A program made the translations under genes and the position numbers. The notes under the pieces are model-generated. The model was given only the letters and a program-made list of their open reading frames with translations. It had not been told where the DNA came from and did no database searches. Shown here piece after piece: positions 8,141 through 15,235 of a stretch of DNA of 25,785 nucleotides (position 1 is its first letter; every line of letters starts with the position of its first letter). Location of the stretch: NCBI GenBank assembly GCA_028868235.1, contig JAGWUW010000004.1, positions 1 through 25,785 on the forward strand, written 5' to 3'. This DNA comes from Betaproteobacteria bacterium (GTDB lineage: Bacteria > Pseudomonadota > Gammaproteobacteria > Burkholderiales > Rhodocyclaceae).

Positions 8141-8914
8141 CTATTCCGGAATGAAGCAGCGATGGCCACGGTCTTCGATCTGCCGCAGCCCATAGCCGTA
8201 GAGTTCTGACAGCGTTGCCGCTGTCAGAATGTTGTCCACCGGCCCCATTTCGGTACGTCCGTCGCCGTAGACCAGCAAGGCATGGTCGCAAAAGCGGTGG
8301 GCGAGAGCTGGGTCATGGAGGACCATGACGACACCGGCGCCATCGTTGCGAGCCGTGCCGGCGAACAATTCGAGGGCGGCCATCTGGTGGTTGAGGTCGA
8401 GATGGGATAACGGTTCGTCGAGCAGGTAGAGCGGTGCCGCCTGAGTGAGTAACGTAGCGATAGCCAGGCGCTGGCGCTCACCACCTGACAGGGTGTGGAT
8501 CTGGCGCGCTTCCATGCCGGCCATGCCGACCGCGCGTAATGCGCTACGCGCCAGTTCGGCGTCCTGGGCGCTTTCCCAGTCCCAGCGGCCGAGGTGAGGG
8601 TGACGTCCGGTCAGCGCGGTATCCAGCACGGTTGAGCCGAACGGGTCACTCTGAAACTGGCCTAGCCATCCCCGGCGCAGTGCCGCCTGGCGTGCTGGGA
8701 GCAGGGCCGCATCCTCACCGTCGAGCAGCACGGCTCCGTCTGCCGGCTTGCGCAGGCCGGCCAGGGTGTTCAACAAGGTCGATTTGCCGGCGCCATTGCG
8801 GCCGAGGATGGCGAGCCGCTGACCAGCGAGCACGGCGAGGTCGAGACGCTCAATGATCGTCTGGTCACCTATCGTTACGCGTAGTTGCCGCGCTTCGAGC
8901 AGGGGGCGGGTCAT
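8141..8914 (-). CDS. btuD: Cobalamin/corrinoid ABC transporter ATP-binding protein
   Basis: This 257-residue FecE/BtuD-type ATPase has Walker A GRNGAGKS (residues 38-45), signature LSGGERQRLAIA, Walker B LYLLDEP followed by a SHLDLNHQ D-loop, and the His switch in VLHDPALAHRFCDH. It powers corrinoid import with BtuC. The ATG at 8914 overlaps the btuC stop as ATGA, so the two are translationally coupled; the much longer upstream frame to 9325 only mirrors btuC. A siderophore ATPase would look similar, but the riboswitch, btuB and cobO make cobalamin the clear assignment. Confidence 0.92.
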   Translation of the reverse strand: MTRPLLEARQLRVTIGDQTIIERLDLAVLAGQRLAILGRNGAGKSTLLNTLAGLRKPADGAVLLDGEDAALLPARQAALRRGWLGQFQSDPFGSTVLDTALTGRHPHLGRWDWESAQDAELARSALRAVGMAGMEARQIHTLSGGERQRLAIATLLTQAAPLYLLDEPLSHLDLNHQMAALELFAGTARNDGAGVVMVLHDPALAHRFCDHALLVYGDGRTEMGPVDNILTAATLSELYGYGLRQIEDRGHRCFIPE

Positions 8915-9888
8915 TTCGGTTGCCTCGACAGCAGGAAGAGAAAAACCGGCACACCGATCAGTGCCGTCAGGACACCGACCGGCAACTGCTGTGGCGCAAT
9001 CAGAATACGGGCCAAGGTATCGGCCAGTACGAGTAGCGAACCACCGGCCAGCACAGAGGCTGGCAGAAGCAGGCGCTGGTCGTTTCCGGTAGCGAGGCGT
9101 ACCAGATGCGGGACAACCAGTCCGACGAAGCCGATCGAGCCGGCCGTAGTTACCGAAGCTGCCGTGGCCAGCGAGGCGAGCAGGTAGATCGCATAGCGCA
9201 GCCTGTCTACCGCTACGCCCAGTGCTTGGGCTTGCATCATGCCCCGCGACAGCAGGTTCAGCTCGCGGGCGAAGGGCATGGCGAGAGCCAGTGCTACGCC
9301 CAGCACAAGCAGTGCCGGCCACCACTGTGCGCTCTGGCCTAGGTCGCCCATCAGCCAGAACAGCATGCCGCGCAGCTTGTGCTCCTCAGCGATAGCCAGC
9401 ATCAGTGCGACCAGGGCACCGCAGCCGGCGGCGACGATGATGCCGGTGAGCAACAGGCGGGTCTGCGTCCAACTGCCGTCACCGTGCGCCAGCCCGAAGA
9501 CGATGAACATGGCACCGAGCGCCCCGGCGAAAGCCAATCCGTCGATACCAAGTGCCGGCAGGCCGATCAAAATGGCGAACATCGCCCCGACCCCTGCCCC
9601 ACCGGAAATACCCAGTACGTAAGGGTCGGCCAGCGGGTTGCGCAACAGTACCTGCATCAACGCGCCGGCCAGCGCCAGCAAGCCACCGCAGGCAAAGCCT
9701 GCGATGGCACGCGGCAGTCGTAATTGCAGCACGACCTCGCCACCTCCGCCATCGTGGCCGAGTAGGGCAGAGAAGACGTCGGCGTAGGACACCTTGAAGC
9801 TGCCCACCGTCAACGCAAACCCGAAGCTCGTCACAGATAGCAAAACGAGGCCGGCGAGAATCAGGAAGGCGCGCTGACGGGTGGGCAT
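8911..9888 (-). CDS. btuC: Cobalamin/corrinoid ABC transporter permease
   Basis: This 325-residue FecCD/BtuC family permease is strongly hydrophobic with about ten membrane segments. Family motifs include VVLQLRLPRAIAGFACGGLLALAGALMQ near the first third, NPLADPYVLGISGGAG, and the LGVAVDRLR cytoplasmic coupling loop that docks on BtuD, followed by the GSIGFVGLVVPH block. It carries corrinoid across the inner membrane. A GGAG Shine-Dalgarno sits five bases before the ATG, and the gene starts 10 bases after the btuB stop. No periplasmic binding protein (btuF) is found next to it in this window. Confidence 0.93.
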   Translation of the reverse strand: MPTRQRAFLILAGLVLLSVTSFGFALTVGSFKVSYADVFSALLGHDGGGGEVVLQLRLPRAIAGFACGGLLALAGALMQVLLRNPLADPYVLGISGGAGVGAMFAILIGLPALGIDGLAFAGALGAMFIVFGLAHGDGSWTQTRLLLTGIIVAAGCGALVALMLAIAEEHKLRGMLFWLMGDLGQSAQWWPALLVLGVALALAMPFARELNLLSRGMMQAQALGVAVDRLRYAIYLLASLATAASVTTAGSIGFVGLVVPHLVRLATGNDQRLLLPASVLAGGSLLVLADTLARILIAPQQLPVGVLTALIGVPVFLFLLSRQPK

Positions 9889-9898
9889 GAGACTCCGG

Positions 9899-11863
9899 TC
9901 AGAAGGTGTATCGGCCGGTCACGAACAATGCCCGACCATCGGCAGGATAGTAGTACGTATCGTTTCTGTATGCCGAATAGCCAGCGAAGGGCGAGTACTT
10001 GCGGTCGGTGACGTTCATCAGTTTGGCGCTCACTTGCCACGGCTTGAAGTCCCAGGTCGCTTGCAAGTCAAGCGTTGTATAGGAGCCGAGTGTGCCATGC
10101 GTGTTATCGAAGTCGCTGCCGTAGCGGCGGTCTCCAGTATAGTGCAGCAAGGCAGAGTAGGTCCCGATGCTGCCGGTGTTCAAGATGGCTTGTAGATTCC
10201 CTTGATGGCGGGGAATAAGCGGTACAGCCTTGTCTATATATGCGCCCTCACGGAACTTCGCATCAATGTAGGCATAGCTAGTTTTCAGCATGAGTATGGA
10301 GTTGACCTTCCAGTCCCCTTCAATTTCCATGCCGTCGCGCCGAGTGGGGGCGAAGTTGGTGTTGGCGAACAAGGCCCCGTCATAGCCAATCTCGTCCGTC
10401 AGATCAAGACGGTAGAGCGATGCCCGCAAAGAAGTTGCTGAGCCGTTAACCTGTCCCCCAATTTCGTGGATCGTTCCGTGTTGCGGACGAAGGTCACCGG
10501 CATAAACTGGTGTGCCGAAGGCATCCGATCCAAAGAGTTCATCGGTATTTGCAAAGCGGAAAGTTGTTCCAGTTTTGCCGAAAACTCTCCAAGTGTCAGC
10601 GGCATAGGTGATACCGACGTCGTAGGCACTTTGTGTACGAGTTGAGCTTCCCGACATGGCAGGAGAAAGCCAGGCTGCATAGGCATCCTGATTTGCCGAC
10701 TGCTGGACAGTTTGCTCGCGGAAGCCGGTAGTTAGATTGAGCTTTGAGGTCAGGCCAGTCATGTTCTGGAGATACCATGCCGAACTGGTTTGTGATGCAC
10801 CTTGATTCGGGCCGCCTCGGTTCACCGAATTTACATTACTGTCGTAATAATCAAAGCCAAGGACCGTATCGCTGCTCAAATTGCCGAGACCATGCTGCCA
10901 GCGGACACGCGGTGTGAATGAAACTGTATCGCGGGTGCGATCGCTAAAATAGGACGAATTGACATAGCTCGACTTGAGATTCTGATGATCGATGCCGACC
11001 TCAGCTTCGAAAGTGACTTCCTTGCTCCAGCGATAGCTAATGCCAGGACGGATACGGTAACCTTCTCGGTCCTGTGTGTCATAGGGCGTTGCGGTGCCCC
11101 GTGGATCGTTGCGATAGGCGGCACTGAGGCGATTTCCTGGGAGCCCGGCCGATTCGTGGTACACCGCATAGTCGGCAAAGAGTTCGCCGCTGCCTAGCCA
11201 GAGGCCTGCCCGACCACTGGCGATTTTCTGATCCTGCTGACTGTTTTTCCGATAGCCATCGGTCGACGCTTCGCTGGTAAAAAGGTTGGCGTATCCCGTT
11301 TCATTGCCACCACCAAATTCCCCACTAAGGCTTTGGTAGTCGTGGCTGCCGACGGTTGCTGCAATACTGGCTCGGGTCTTCCCTGATTTGTTGGTAACAA
11401 TATTGATTACACCGCCGGTCGCGCCATCACCGTATAAAACTGAACCGGAACCTCGCACGATCTCGATGCGTTCGATACTAGACAGTGGAATGGCCGACCA
11501 GATAATACTTCCCATATCGACTGGGTTCATGCGCATACCATCAACCAGAACGAGTGTGTTGCTGGTTGCCGTCGATCCGAATCCGCGGATGTCTACGGTG
11601 GCATCCATTCCCAATGGGCCGTAGAGCGGGCGGCTCTCGATGCCAGCAACCGATTTGAGCAAGTCCGGAAGATTCGTCGCAGGTATGTTGCGCAGATCGC
11701 TGCGGGTTAGAACGGTTACGTTGGCCGGAATCTTCGGATCAGCCTCCGCAAAACGAGTGGCGGAAACGACCACGGTGTCCAATTCGTTGCTTTGTGCGTG
11801 AGTCTGAACGGTCAATACTGAAACGGCGGCCGCAATGGCGGCGCGGCGATGGATCGGATACAT
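9899..11863 (-). CDS. btuB: TonB-dependent outer membrane cobalamin receptor
   Basis: The 654-residue product has a signal peptide (residues 1-24, ending THAQS), a TonB box (DTVVVSA, about 29-35), a plug domain (IPATNLPDLLKSVAGIE, then VDIRGFGSTATSNTLVLVDG and GSVLYGDGATGGVINIVT) and a 22-strand-type barrel ending in an aromatic residue (GRYTF). It imports cobalamin or other corrinoids across the outer membrane using TonB energy. I chose the ATG at 11863 because it heads the signal peptide and has an AAGGAA Shine-Dalgarno; the frame's extension to 12115 runs through the riboswitch. The cobalamin riboswitch directly upstream fixes the substrate class. It is the first gene of the btuB-btuC-btuD-cobO-cbiZ/nitrilase unit. 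Confidence 0.93.
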   Translation of the reverse strand: MYPIHRRAAIAAAVSVLTVQTHAQSNELDTVVVSATRFAEADPKIPANVTVLTRSDLRNIPATNLPDLLKSVAGIESRPLYGPLGMDATVDIRGFGSTATSNTLVLVDGMRMNPVDMGSIIWSAIPLSSIERIEIVRGSGSVLYGDGATGGVINIVTNKSGKTRASIAATVGSHDYQSLSGEFGGGNETGYANLFTSEASTDGYRKNSQQDQKIASGRAGLWLGSGELFADYAVYHESAGLPGNRLSAAYRNDPRGTATPYDTQDREGYRIRPGISYRWSKEVTFEAEVGIDHQNLKSSYVNSSYFSDRTRDTVSFTPRVRWQHGLGNLSSDTVLGFDYYDSNVNSVNRGGPNQGASQTSSAWYLQNMTGLTSKLNLTTGFREQTVQQSANQDAYAAWLSPAMSGSSTRTQSAYDVGITYAADTWRVFGKTGTTFRFANTDELFGSDAFGTPVYAGDLRPQHGTIHEIGGQVNGSATSLRASLYRLDLTDEIGYDGALFANTNFAPTRRDGMEIEGDWKVNSILMLKTSYAYIDAKFREGAYIDKAVPLIPRHQGNLQAILNTGSIGTYSALLHYTGDRRYGSDFDNTHGTLGSYTTLDLQATWDFKPWQVSAKLMNVTDRKYSPFAGYSAYRNDTYYYPADGRALFVTGRYTF

Positions 11864-11910
11864 GATTTTCCTTTTCCCGACAGGCGTCCCCGCATGTCGG
11901 AAGAACATTG

Positions 11911-11974
11911 AAAAGGAAGTGCAAGGGTAGGAATTCGGTTGCATTAACTTGCACCACCACCCCGTGGCACTTCC
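11911..11974 (-). terminator. Terminator-like expression platform of the cobalamin riboswitch
   Basis: On the minus strand, GGAAGTGC just after the riboswitch pairs with GCACTTCC about 45 bases later. A further imperfect inner stem lies between (GGGTGG with a bulged CCTACCC, then GGTGCA with TGCAACC), and the stem runs straight into TTTT. This is the shape of an intrinsic terminator placed between aptamer and btuB. The riboswitch therefore probably acts by premature termination when corrinoid is bound. The mutually exclusive antiterminator was not worked out. Confidence 0.6.
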
Positions 11975-11980
11975 GATGAG

Positions 11981-12165
11981 TGTCCCAGGCCGGTATCCGG
12001 GCTCACAAGTTTTGATGTATCGCCTTCCCAGGTGGTGACCCAGTGGCTGTGTGATACACCCGCACTTGCTTACCGTTGCGGGGGCAGCAGCGGAATGGTC
12101 TTTTTGGAGACGCACCGCTTTCCCGTTTAACTGCGCTTGGGGAATCCGTACGCAGCACCTGACAC
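11981..12165 (-). promoter_or_regulatory. Cobalamin riboswitch (aptamer)
   Basis: Read on the minus strand, the leader of btuB contains the conserved blocks of the cobalamin riboswitch in order: AGGTGC, a TTAAACGGGAA segment, the GCTGCCCCCGCAACGGTAA core, then a CACTGGG half and CTGGGAAGGCG (B12-box region), and the closing GAGCCCGGATACCGGCC. It senses adenosylcobalamin or a related corrinoid in the nascent mRNA and should repress the downstream uptake and salvage operon when corrinoid is plentiful. The boundaries are estimated from the outermost conserved blocks. Confidence 0.95.
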
Positions 12166-12172
12166 GGCGTGC

Positions 12173-12178
12173 ATTCTA
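12173..12178 (-). promoter_or_regulatory. Candidate -10 box of the btuB operon promoter
   Basis: On the minus strand a TAGAAT hexamer lies about seven bases before the first riboswitch block, the position expected if transcription starts at the aptamer edge. No good -35 hexamer stands 16-18 bases upstream, so the call rests on position and the -10 match only. Confidence 0.4.
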
Positions 12179-12255
12179 CATTCATCTCTGCTGCAGTGCA
12201 TCAGGCGATTCGCAGAGAAGTGCTATAAACCACTTTGAGAATAAAGGCTTAGTCC

Positions 12256-12285
12256 TTGACCATGCGGCGTTTTTAACTCTATAGT
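12256..12285 (+). promoter_or_regulatory. Sigma70-type promoter of the zapB-like/zapA operon
   Basis: TTGACC (12256-12261) and TATAGT (12280-12285) are separated by 18 bases, a good sigma70 match. The predicted transcription start, near 12291-12293, coincides with the ATG at 12293, so the mRNA may be leaderless. It is divergent from the btuB operon. Confidence 0.7.
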
Positions 12286-12292
12286 GCGCGCC

Positions 12293-12490
12293 ATGAACGT
12301 CGAATTAGAAACGCTCGAAACCAAGATCGAACAGGTCATCGCCCTGGTTCACCAGTTGCGTGCCGAGAACGAGGTTTTGCGAAACCAGATGCTTGCGGCC
12401 GAGGCCGAGCGACTGCATCTGCGCCAGACGATGACTGCCGCCCGCGAGCGTCTCGAAGGCCTGATGGACAAGATTCCCGAGGATGTCTGA
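12293..12490 (+). CDS. ZapB-like coiled-coil protein (TIGR02449 type)
   Basis: This is a 65-residue, almost wholly alpha-helical protein with clear heptads of Leu/Ile/Val (LETLETKIEQVIALVHQL, ENEVLRNQML, LRQTMTAARERLEGL). It resembles the small TIGR02449 proteins that precede zapA in beta- and gammaproteobacteria and look like ZapB, a coiled-coil partner of the FtsZ-ring protein ZapA. The ATG at 12293 is preferred. A GTG at 12284 overlaps the -10 box and would precede the likely transcript start. Its last codons overlap the zapA region (GAGGATGTCTGA), so the two genes are coupled. No Shine-Dalgarno is available before the ATG. Confidence 0.8.
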   Translation: MNVELETLETKIEQVIALVHQLRAENEVLRNQMLAAEAERLHLRQTMTAARERLEGLMDKIPEDV

Positions 12491-12491
12491 A

Positions 12492-12827
12492 ATGAGTCTG
12501 GAGCCGAATTTCCTCGACGTGAAAATCATGGGCCGCGAATATCGTGTTGCCTGTGGGCCCGAAGAACGTGATGCCCTGCTGGCAGCCGTAGAAATGGTCG
12601 ATGGCAAGATGCGCGATATCGCCCAGCGCACCAAGAACACCATTGCTGAGCGCGTTGCCGTGATGGCCGCTTTGAATATCGCTCACGAGCATCTTTCCGG
12701 CGCCTCGGGTGAGTCACAGAAAGAGTTTGCCGAAGCGGTTGATACTTCCGAAACGAAGCGTAGAATCGGAGACATGGGAGCGCGGCTGGATGCCGTGCTG
12801 GCACCCCAGCAACGTTTGGATATCTGA
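12492..12827 (+). CDS. zapA: Cell division protein ZapA
   Basis: This 111-residue protein has the ZapA N-terminal domain (LDVKIMGREYRVACGPEE, DALLAAVEMVDGKMRDI) followed by the conserved helix IAERVAVMAALNIAHEHL, then a variable C-terminal coiled coil. ZapA binds FtsZ and bundles protofilaments at the division ring. Two in-frame ATGs compete: 12483, inside the upstream gene with GAGG directly abutting it, and 12492, with the same GAGG at nine bases. I chose 12492. It is the second gene of the operon and is followed by 6S RNA, the usual neighbour of zapA in many proteobacteria. Confidence 0.93.
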   Translation: MSLEPNFLDVKIMGREYRVACGPEERDALLAAVEMVDGKMRDIAQRTKNTIAERVAVMAALNIAHEHLSGASGESQKEFAEAVDTSETKRRIGDMGARLDAVLAPQQRLDI

Positions 12828-12844
12828 TCCGAGCGTTGTTGGTG

Positions 12845-13034
12845 TCACCCGCCGAGTGTTCCCTGCGGTGTTTGTTAAGGCCATACATTCCTTGAACCAA
12901 TGCTGATTGGCATCGGTTGCGGACCGTTGAAACCGTTGTTGTGCGCGCTCTCTATCGAGTGTGCCTGATGCGGGAGGAAAGCAGCCACTCTGAACCCCGG
13001 TTCAGGATGCCGGCCTGACGGCACTCGCGGGGAC
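12845..13034 (+). ncRNA. ssrS: 6S RNA
   Basis: The 190-base region after zapA has the hallmarks of betaproteobacterial 6S RNA. A closing stem pairs CCCGCCGAGTG (12848-12858) with CACTCGCGGG (13022-13031). The 5' bubble side contains CCCTGCGGTG, a gap, then CATTCCTTGAACC, and the 3' side contains GGAGGAAAGCAGCCACTC, TGAACC and GCCGGCCTGACGGC. 6S RNA mimics an open promoter and sequesters the sigma70-RNA polymerase holoenzyme in stationary phase. The position between zapA and the next gene is the conserved locus. The exact ends are approximate; no separate promoter was identified. Confidence 0.88.
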
Positions 13035-13041
13035 CAAATCC

Positions 13042-13079
13042 AACGGGTGGCAGATTCGTCTGCCACCCGTTTCCTTTTT
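13042..13079 (+). terminator. Rho-independent terminator after 6S RNA
   Basis: A 13-bp perfect stem (AACGGGTGGCAGA with TCTGCCACCCGTT) closes a stable TTCG tetraloop and is followed by TCCTTTTT. It lies 8-10 bases after the 6S closing stem and 13 bases before the EVE-domain start, so it ends the zapA/6S transcript. Confidence 0.93.
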
Positions 13080-13091
13080 AGAATGCGAGCA

Positions 13092-13553
13092 ATGCAATAT
13101 TGGCTGATGAAGTCGGAACCGGACGAGGTGTCGATCGACGATCTGGCACGGGCTGGAACCGTGCCTTGGTCCGGCGTGCGCAACTATCAGGCTCGCAATT
13201 TCATGCGTGACGCGATGCAGGTCGGCGATCTGGCCTTCTTTTATCACTCGGGTTGCGCCGAGCCCGGTATCGCCGGCATCTGCGAGGTCTGTTCGGAGCC
13301 GTATCCGGATGCTACCCAGTTCGATCCACACAGCGCCTACCATGATCCGAAGTCCGCACCGGACAAACCGCGCTGGTTGTTGCGGGATGTCCGTTTCGTG
13401 GGCAAAGGGCGCTATTTGCCGTTGGCTGAACTGCGTAGCTATGTGGAACTTGCTAACATGCGCCTCCTCGCGCGCGGTAACCGGCTGTCGATTACGCCGG
13501 TGACGGCCGAGGAGTGGGCTTTCATCAACCGCTTCATGGCAGAAAAATCATGA
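13092..13553 (+). CDS. EVE-domain protein
   Basis: This 153-residue protein is a complete EVE domain (PUA-like fold): MQYWLMKSEPDEVSIDDL at the start, VPWSGVRNYQARNFMRDAM, then VGDLAFFYHSG, and a C-terminal PLAELRSYVEL region ending in EEWAFINRF. EVE proteins are related to human THYN1 and YTH domains and are thought to bind modified bases; the cellular role here is not known. The ATG at 13092 fits the family start; another ATG lies three codons earlier (13083), close to the terminator U-tract. Neither has a clear Shine-Dalgarno. The stop overlaps the following TauE start as ATGA, so the two form a pair. The promoter is not evident. Confidence 0.92.
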   Translation: MQYWLMKSEPDEVSIDDLARAGTVPWSGVRNYQARNFMRDAMQVGDLAFFYHSGCAEPGIAGICEVCSEPYPDATQFDPHSAYHDPKSAPDKPRWLLRDVRFVGKGRYLPLAELRSYVELANMRLLARGNRLSITPVTAEEWAFINRFMAEKS

Positions 13554-14350
13554 CGATCTGGTGGCTAACCTATCCTCTGCTGGGAATTTTCGGCGGCTTC
13601 GTGGCCGGTTTGTTTGGCGTCGGTGGCGGCCTGACGCTGGTGCCATTCATGTACATGTTGTTCGCTGCGCAGCACTTTCCGCCGGAACATGTCATGCACC
13701 TTGCGCTAGGAACCTCGATGGCGACCATTGTTTTTACATCGATTTCCAGCATGCGCGCCCACCACGCGCATGGCGCCGTGCGTTGGGATATCGTGCGTCA
13801 CTTGGCGCCAGGGCTTGTCCTCGGCACCTTCGGCGGGTCTCTGGTGGCTGGTCAGGTGCCGACCGGGCCGATGACGATGATTTTTGTCGTCATCGTCTAT
13901 TACGCCTCGTTGCAAATGATGCTCGATTTCAAGCCGCACGCTCACCGACAACTTCCTGGGGCGGCCGGGCTGTTTGCCGCCGGCGGTGTCATTGGCGGCA
14001 TTTCCAGTTTGGTGGCAGCGGGGGGCGGTTTTCTTTCGGTGCCGTTCATGCTGTTCTGCAATGTCGCTATCCACTCGGCGGTCGGCACCTCGTCGGCGCT
14101 CGGGTTTCCGATCGCCGTGGCGGGTGCTGTCGGCTACATCGTGGCAGGCTGGAAGGACACCGGTCTGCCGGCCTATACGCTAGGCTACGTCTATCTGCCG
14201 GCCTTCGTCGGCATTGTCACCATGAGCATCCTGATGGCGCCGGTCGGCGCCCGCCTGGCACACAAGCTGCCCGTCAAGAAACTAAAACGGGCTTTTGGCG
14301 GCTTTCTCGCGCTGCTTGCCACCAAGATGCTTTACAGCCTGATCGTCTGA
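13550..14350 (+). CDS. TauE/SafE family permease (copy 1)
   Basis: This 266-residue inner-membrane protein has about eight hydrophobic segments and the duplicated TauE/SafE signature. The first half has GLFGVGGGLTLVP (20-32), HLALGTSMATI (50-60) and RAHHAHGAV. The second has VAAGGGFLSVPFML, GTSSALGFPIA and GARLAHKLPVKKLKR. Members export or import sulfonates, sulfite or organic acids; the substrate here is unknown. The ATG overlaps the EVE stop by four bases. It is closely similar to the second TauE/SafE protein at 24335-25141, so the pair are paralogues flanking the malonate locus. It ends six bases from the convergent GntR gene with no terminator visible. Confidence 0.9.
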   Translation: MTIWWLTYPLLGIFGGFVAGLFGVGGGLTLVPFMYMLFAAQHFPPEHVMHLALGTSMATIVFTSISSMRAHHAHGAVRWDIVRHLAPGLVLGTFGGSLVAGQVPTGPMTMIFVVIVYYASLQMMLDFKPHAHRQLPGAAGLFAAGGVIGGISSLVAAGGGFLSVPFMLFCNVAIHSAVGTSSALGFPIAVAGAVGYIVAGWKDTGLPAYTLGYVYLPAFVGIVTMSILMAPVGARLAHKLPVKKLKRAFGGFLALLATKMLYSLIV

Positions 14351-14356
14351 GGCGCT

Positions 14357-15052
14357 TCAGGTTCCCGCCTTGAAGTCGCGCAACGTCGCGACCAAGTCAG
14401 CGAAGCGCTCTCCTTGTACTGTGACATGAGCGCGCAACAGGGCTGACGCCAAGTCGCCATCGCCCTTTGTGATGGCATCGACAATGGCCTGATGCTCATT
14501 GAACGACGTTGTCATCCGGTTGCGTACGCGCAACTGTAGTCGCCTGTAGGGACGCAGCCGGCGGTGCAGGGCTGTCGCCTGCTCCACCAGGAAACCATTA
14601 TGGCTGGCTTCGTAGATGCGCTGATGGAAGACCTCATTGAGCTGGTAGTAAATGTCCGGTGTATTGGCATCGCGTGCCGCTTCGCAGGCGCTATGTGCTT
14701 CCTGCAGGGCAATCTGTTCTCCCGGCGTAATTCTGCGGGCGGCGAGACGCCCGCACATCGCCTCCAGTTCGGCCATCACCTCGAACATTTCACAGACACG
14801 GTCGGCGCCGATTTCCGGGACGGTTGCCCCGCGCCTTGGCCTGATCTCGATCAACCCGACCGAGGAGAGCTGGATCAAGGCTTCGCGCACAGGTGTTCGC
14901 GATACGCCGAAAGTATCCGCCAGTTCTTGTTCATCGAGGCGCGTACCGGGAGGATAAACGCCGGTGACGATACGCTCCTCGATCAGTTCACCGAGGCGTT
15001 CCGACTGGCGAGTAGCGGCGGGGATTTCGGCAGGGATGCTCACGATTGACAT
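14357..15052 (-). CDS. GntR-family (FadR/FCD) regulator, MdcY/MatR-like
   Basis: This 231-residue regulator has an N-terminal GntR winged helix (residues about 17-78: ERIVTGVYPPGTRLDEQELADT, helix-turn-helix GVSRTPVREAL at 49-59, wing RPRRGATV) and a C-terminal all-helical FCD domain with the metal- and ligand-site histidines H143, H187 and H209. FCD regulators bind small carboxylates. It is transcribed divergently from the TRAP-mdc operon across a 183-base control region that holds a TGTATACA palindrome. It is therefore very likely the malonate-responsive repressor of the operon, functionally like Acinetobacter MdcY or rhizobial MatR. The start ATG at 15052 gives a family-length protein but has only a weak GGA before it. 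Confidence 0.9.
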   Translation of the reverse strand: MSIVSIPAEIPAATRQSERLGELIEERIVTGVYPPGTRLDEQELADTFGVSRTPVREALIQLSSVGLIEIRPRRGATVPEIGADRVCEMFEVMAELEAMCGRLAARRITPGEQIALQEAHSACEAARDANTPDIYYQLNEVFHQRIYEASHNGFLVEQATALHRRLRPYRRLQLRVRNRMTTSFNEHQAIVDAITKGDGDLASALLRAHVTVQGERFADLVATLRDFKAGT

Positions 15053-15073
15053 TCCAACGGGGGTGACGGTTCA

Positions 15074-15103
15074 ATTATACGAAATTAGTTGACTAGTATT
15101 CAA
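15074..15103 (-). promoter_or_regulatory. Promoter of the GntR regulator
   Basis: On the minus strand TTGAAT (15103-15098) and a perfect TATAAT (15079-15074) are separated by 18 bases. The predicted start near 15067 leaves a leader of about 15 bases. The -35 box lies inside a palindrome shared with the divergent promoter. Confidence 0.7.
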
Positions 15104-15117
15104 GTGGCGCATATCTT
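15089..15117 (+). promoter_or_regulatory. Promoter of the TRAP-mdc operon
   Basis: TTGACT (15089-15094) and TATCTT (15112-15117) are separated by 17 bases, placing the transcription start near 15124. The -35 hexamer sits in the imperfect palindrome TTGACTAGTATTCAA (15089-15103), whose other arm is the -35 of the divergent GntR promoter. Confidence 0.65.
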
Positions 15118-15124
15118 GTATACA
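15117..15124. promoter_or_regulatory. Candidate GntR (MdcY/MatR-type) operator TGTATACA
   Basis: A perfect 8-bp palindrome overlaps the end of the -10 box and the predicted +1 of the TRAP-mdc operon. It matches the core of ATTGTATACAAT, which I recall as the operator of the malonate regulator MdcY. Binding here would block RNA polymerase, consistent with a repressor released by malonate. Assignment to the adjacent regulator is inference. Confidence 0.65.
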
Positions 15125-15235
15125 TAACGGTGATTTTTGAACACAAATAAGAGAGCGGCATCCTGAAAAGTGGGTCAGCCAGCCAGTGAGGTTTCACCGT
15201 ATTCGCTACTTGTTCATTTATCGGAGGAGACATCC

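Noticed and set aside
8915..9325. N-terminal extension of btuD
   Set aside because: The extra residues are Arg/Gly/Ala-rich shadow of btuC; the ATGA overlap start at 8914 gives the normal BtuD length.
11864..12115. N-terminal extension of btuB
   Set aside because: It translates the riboswitch; the true start heads a signal peptide with a ribosome site at 11863.
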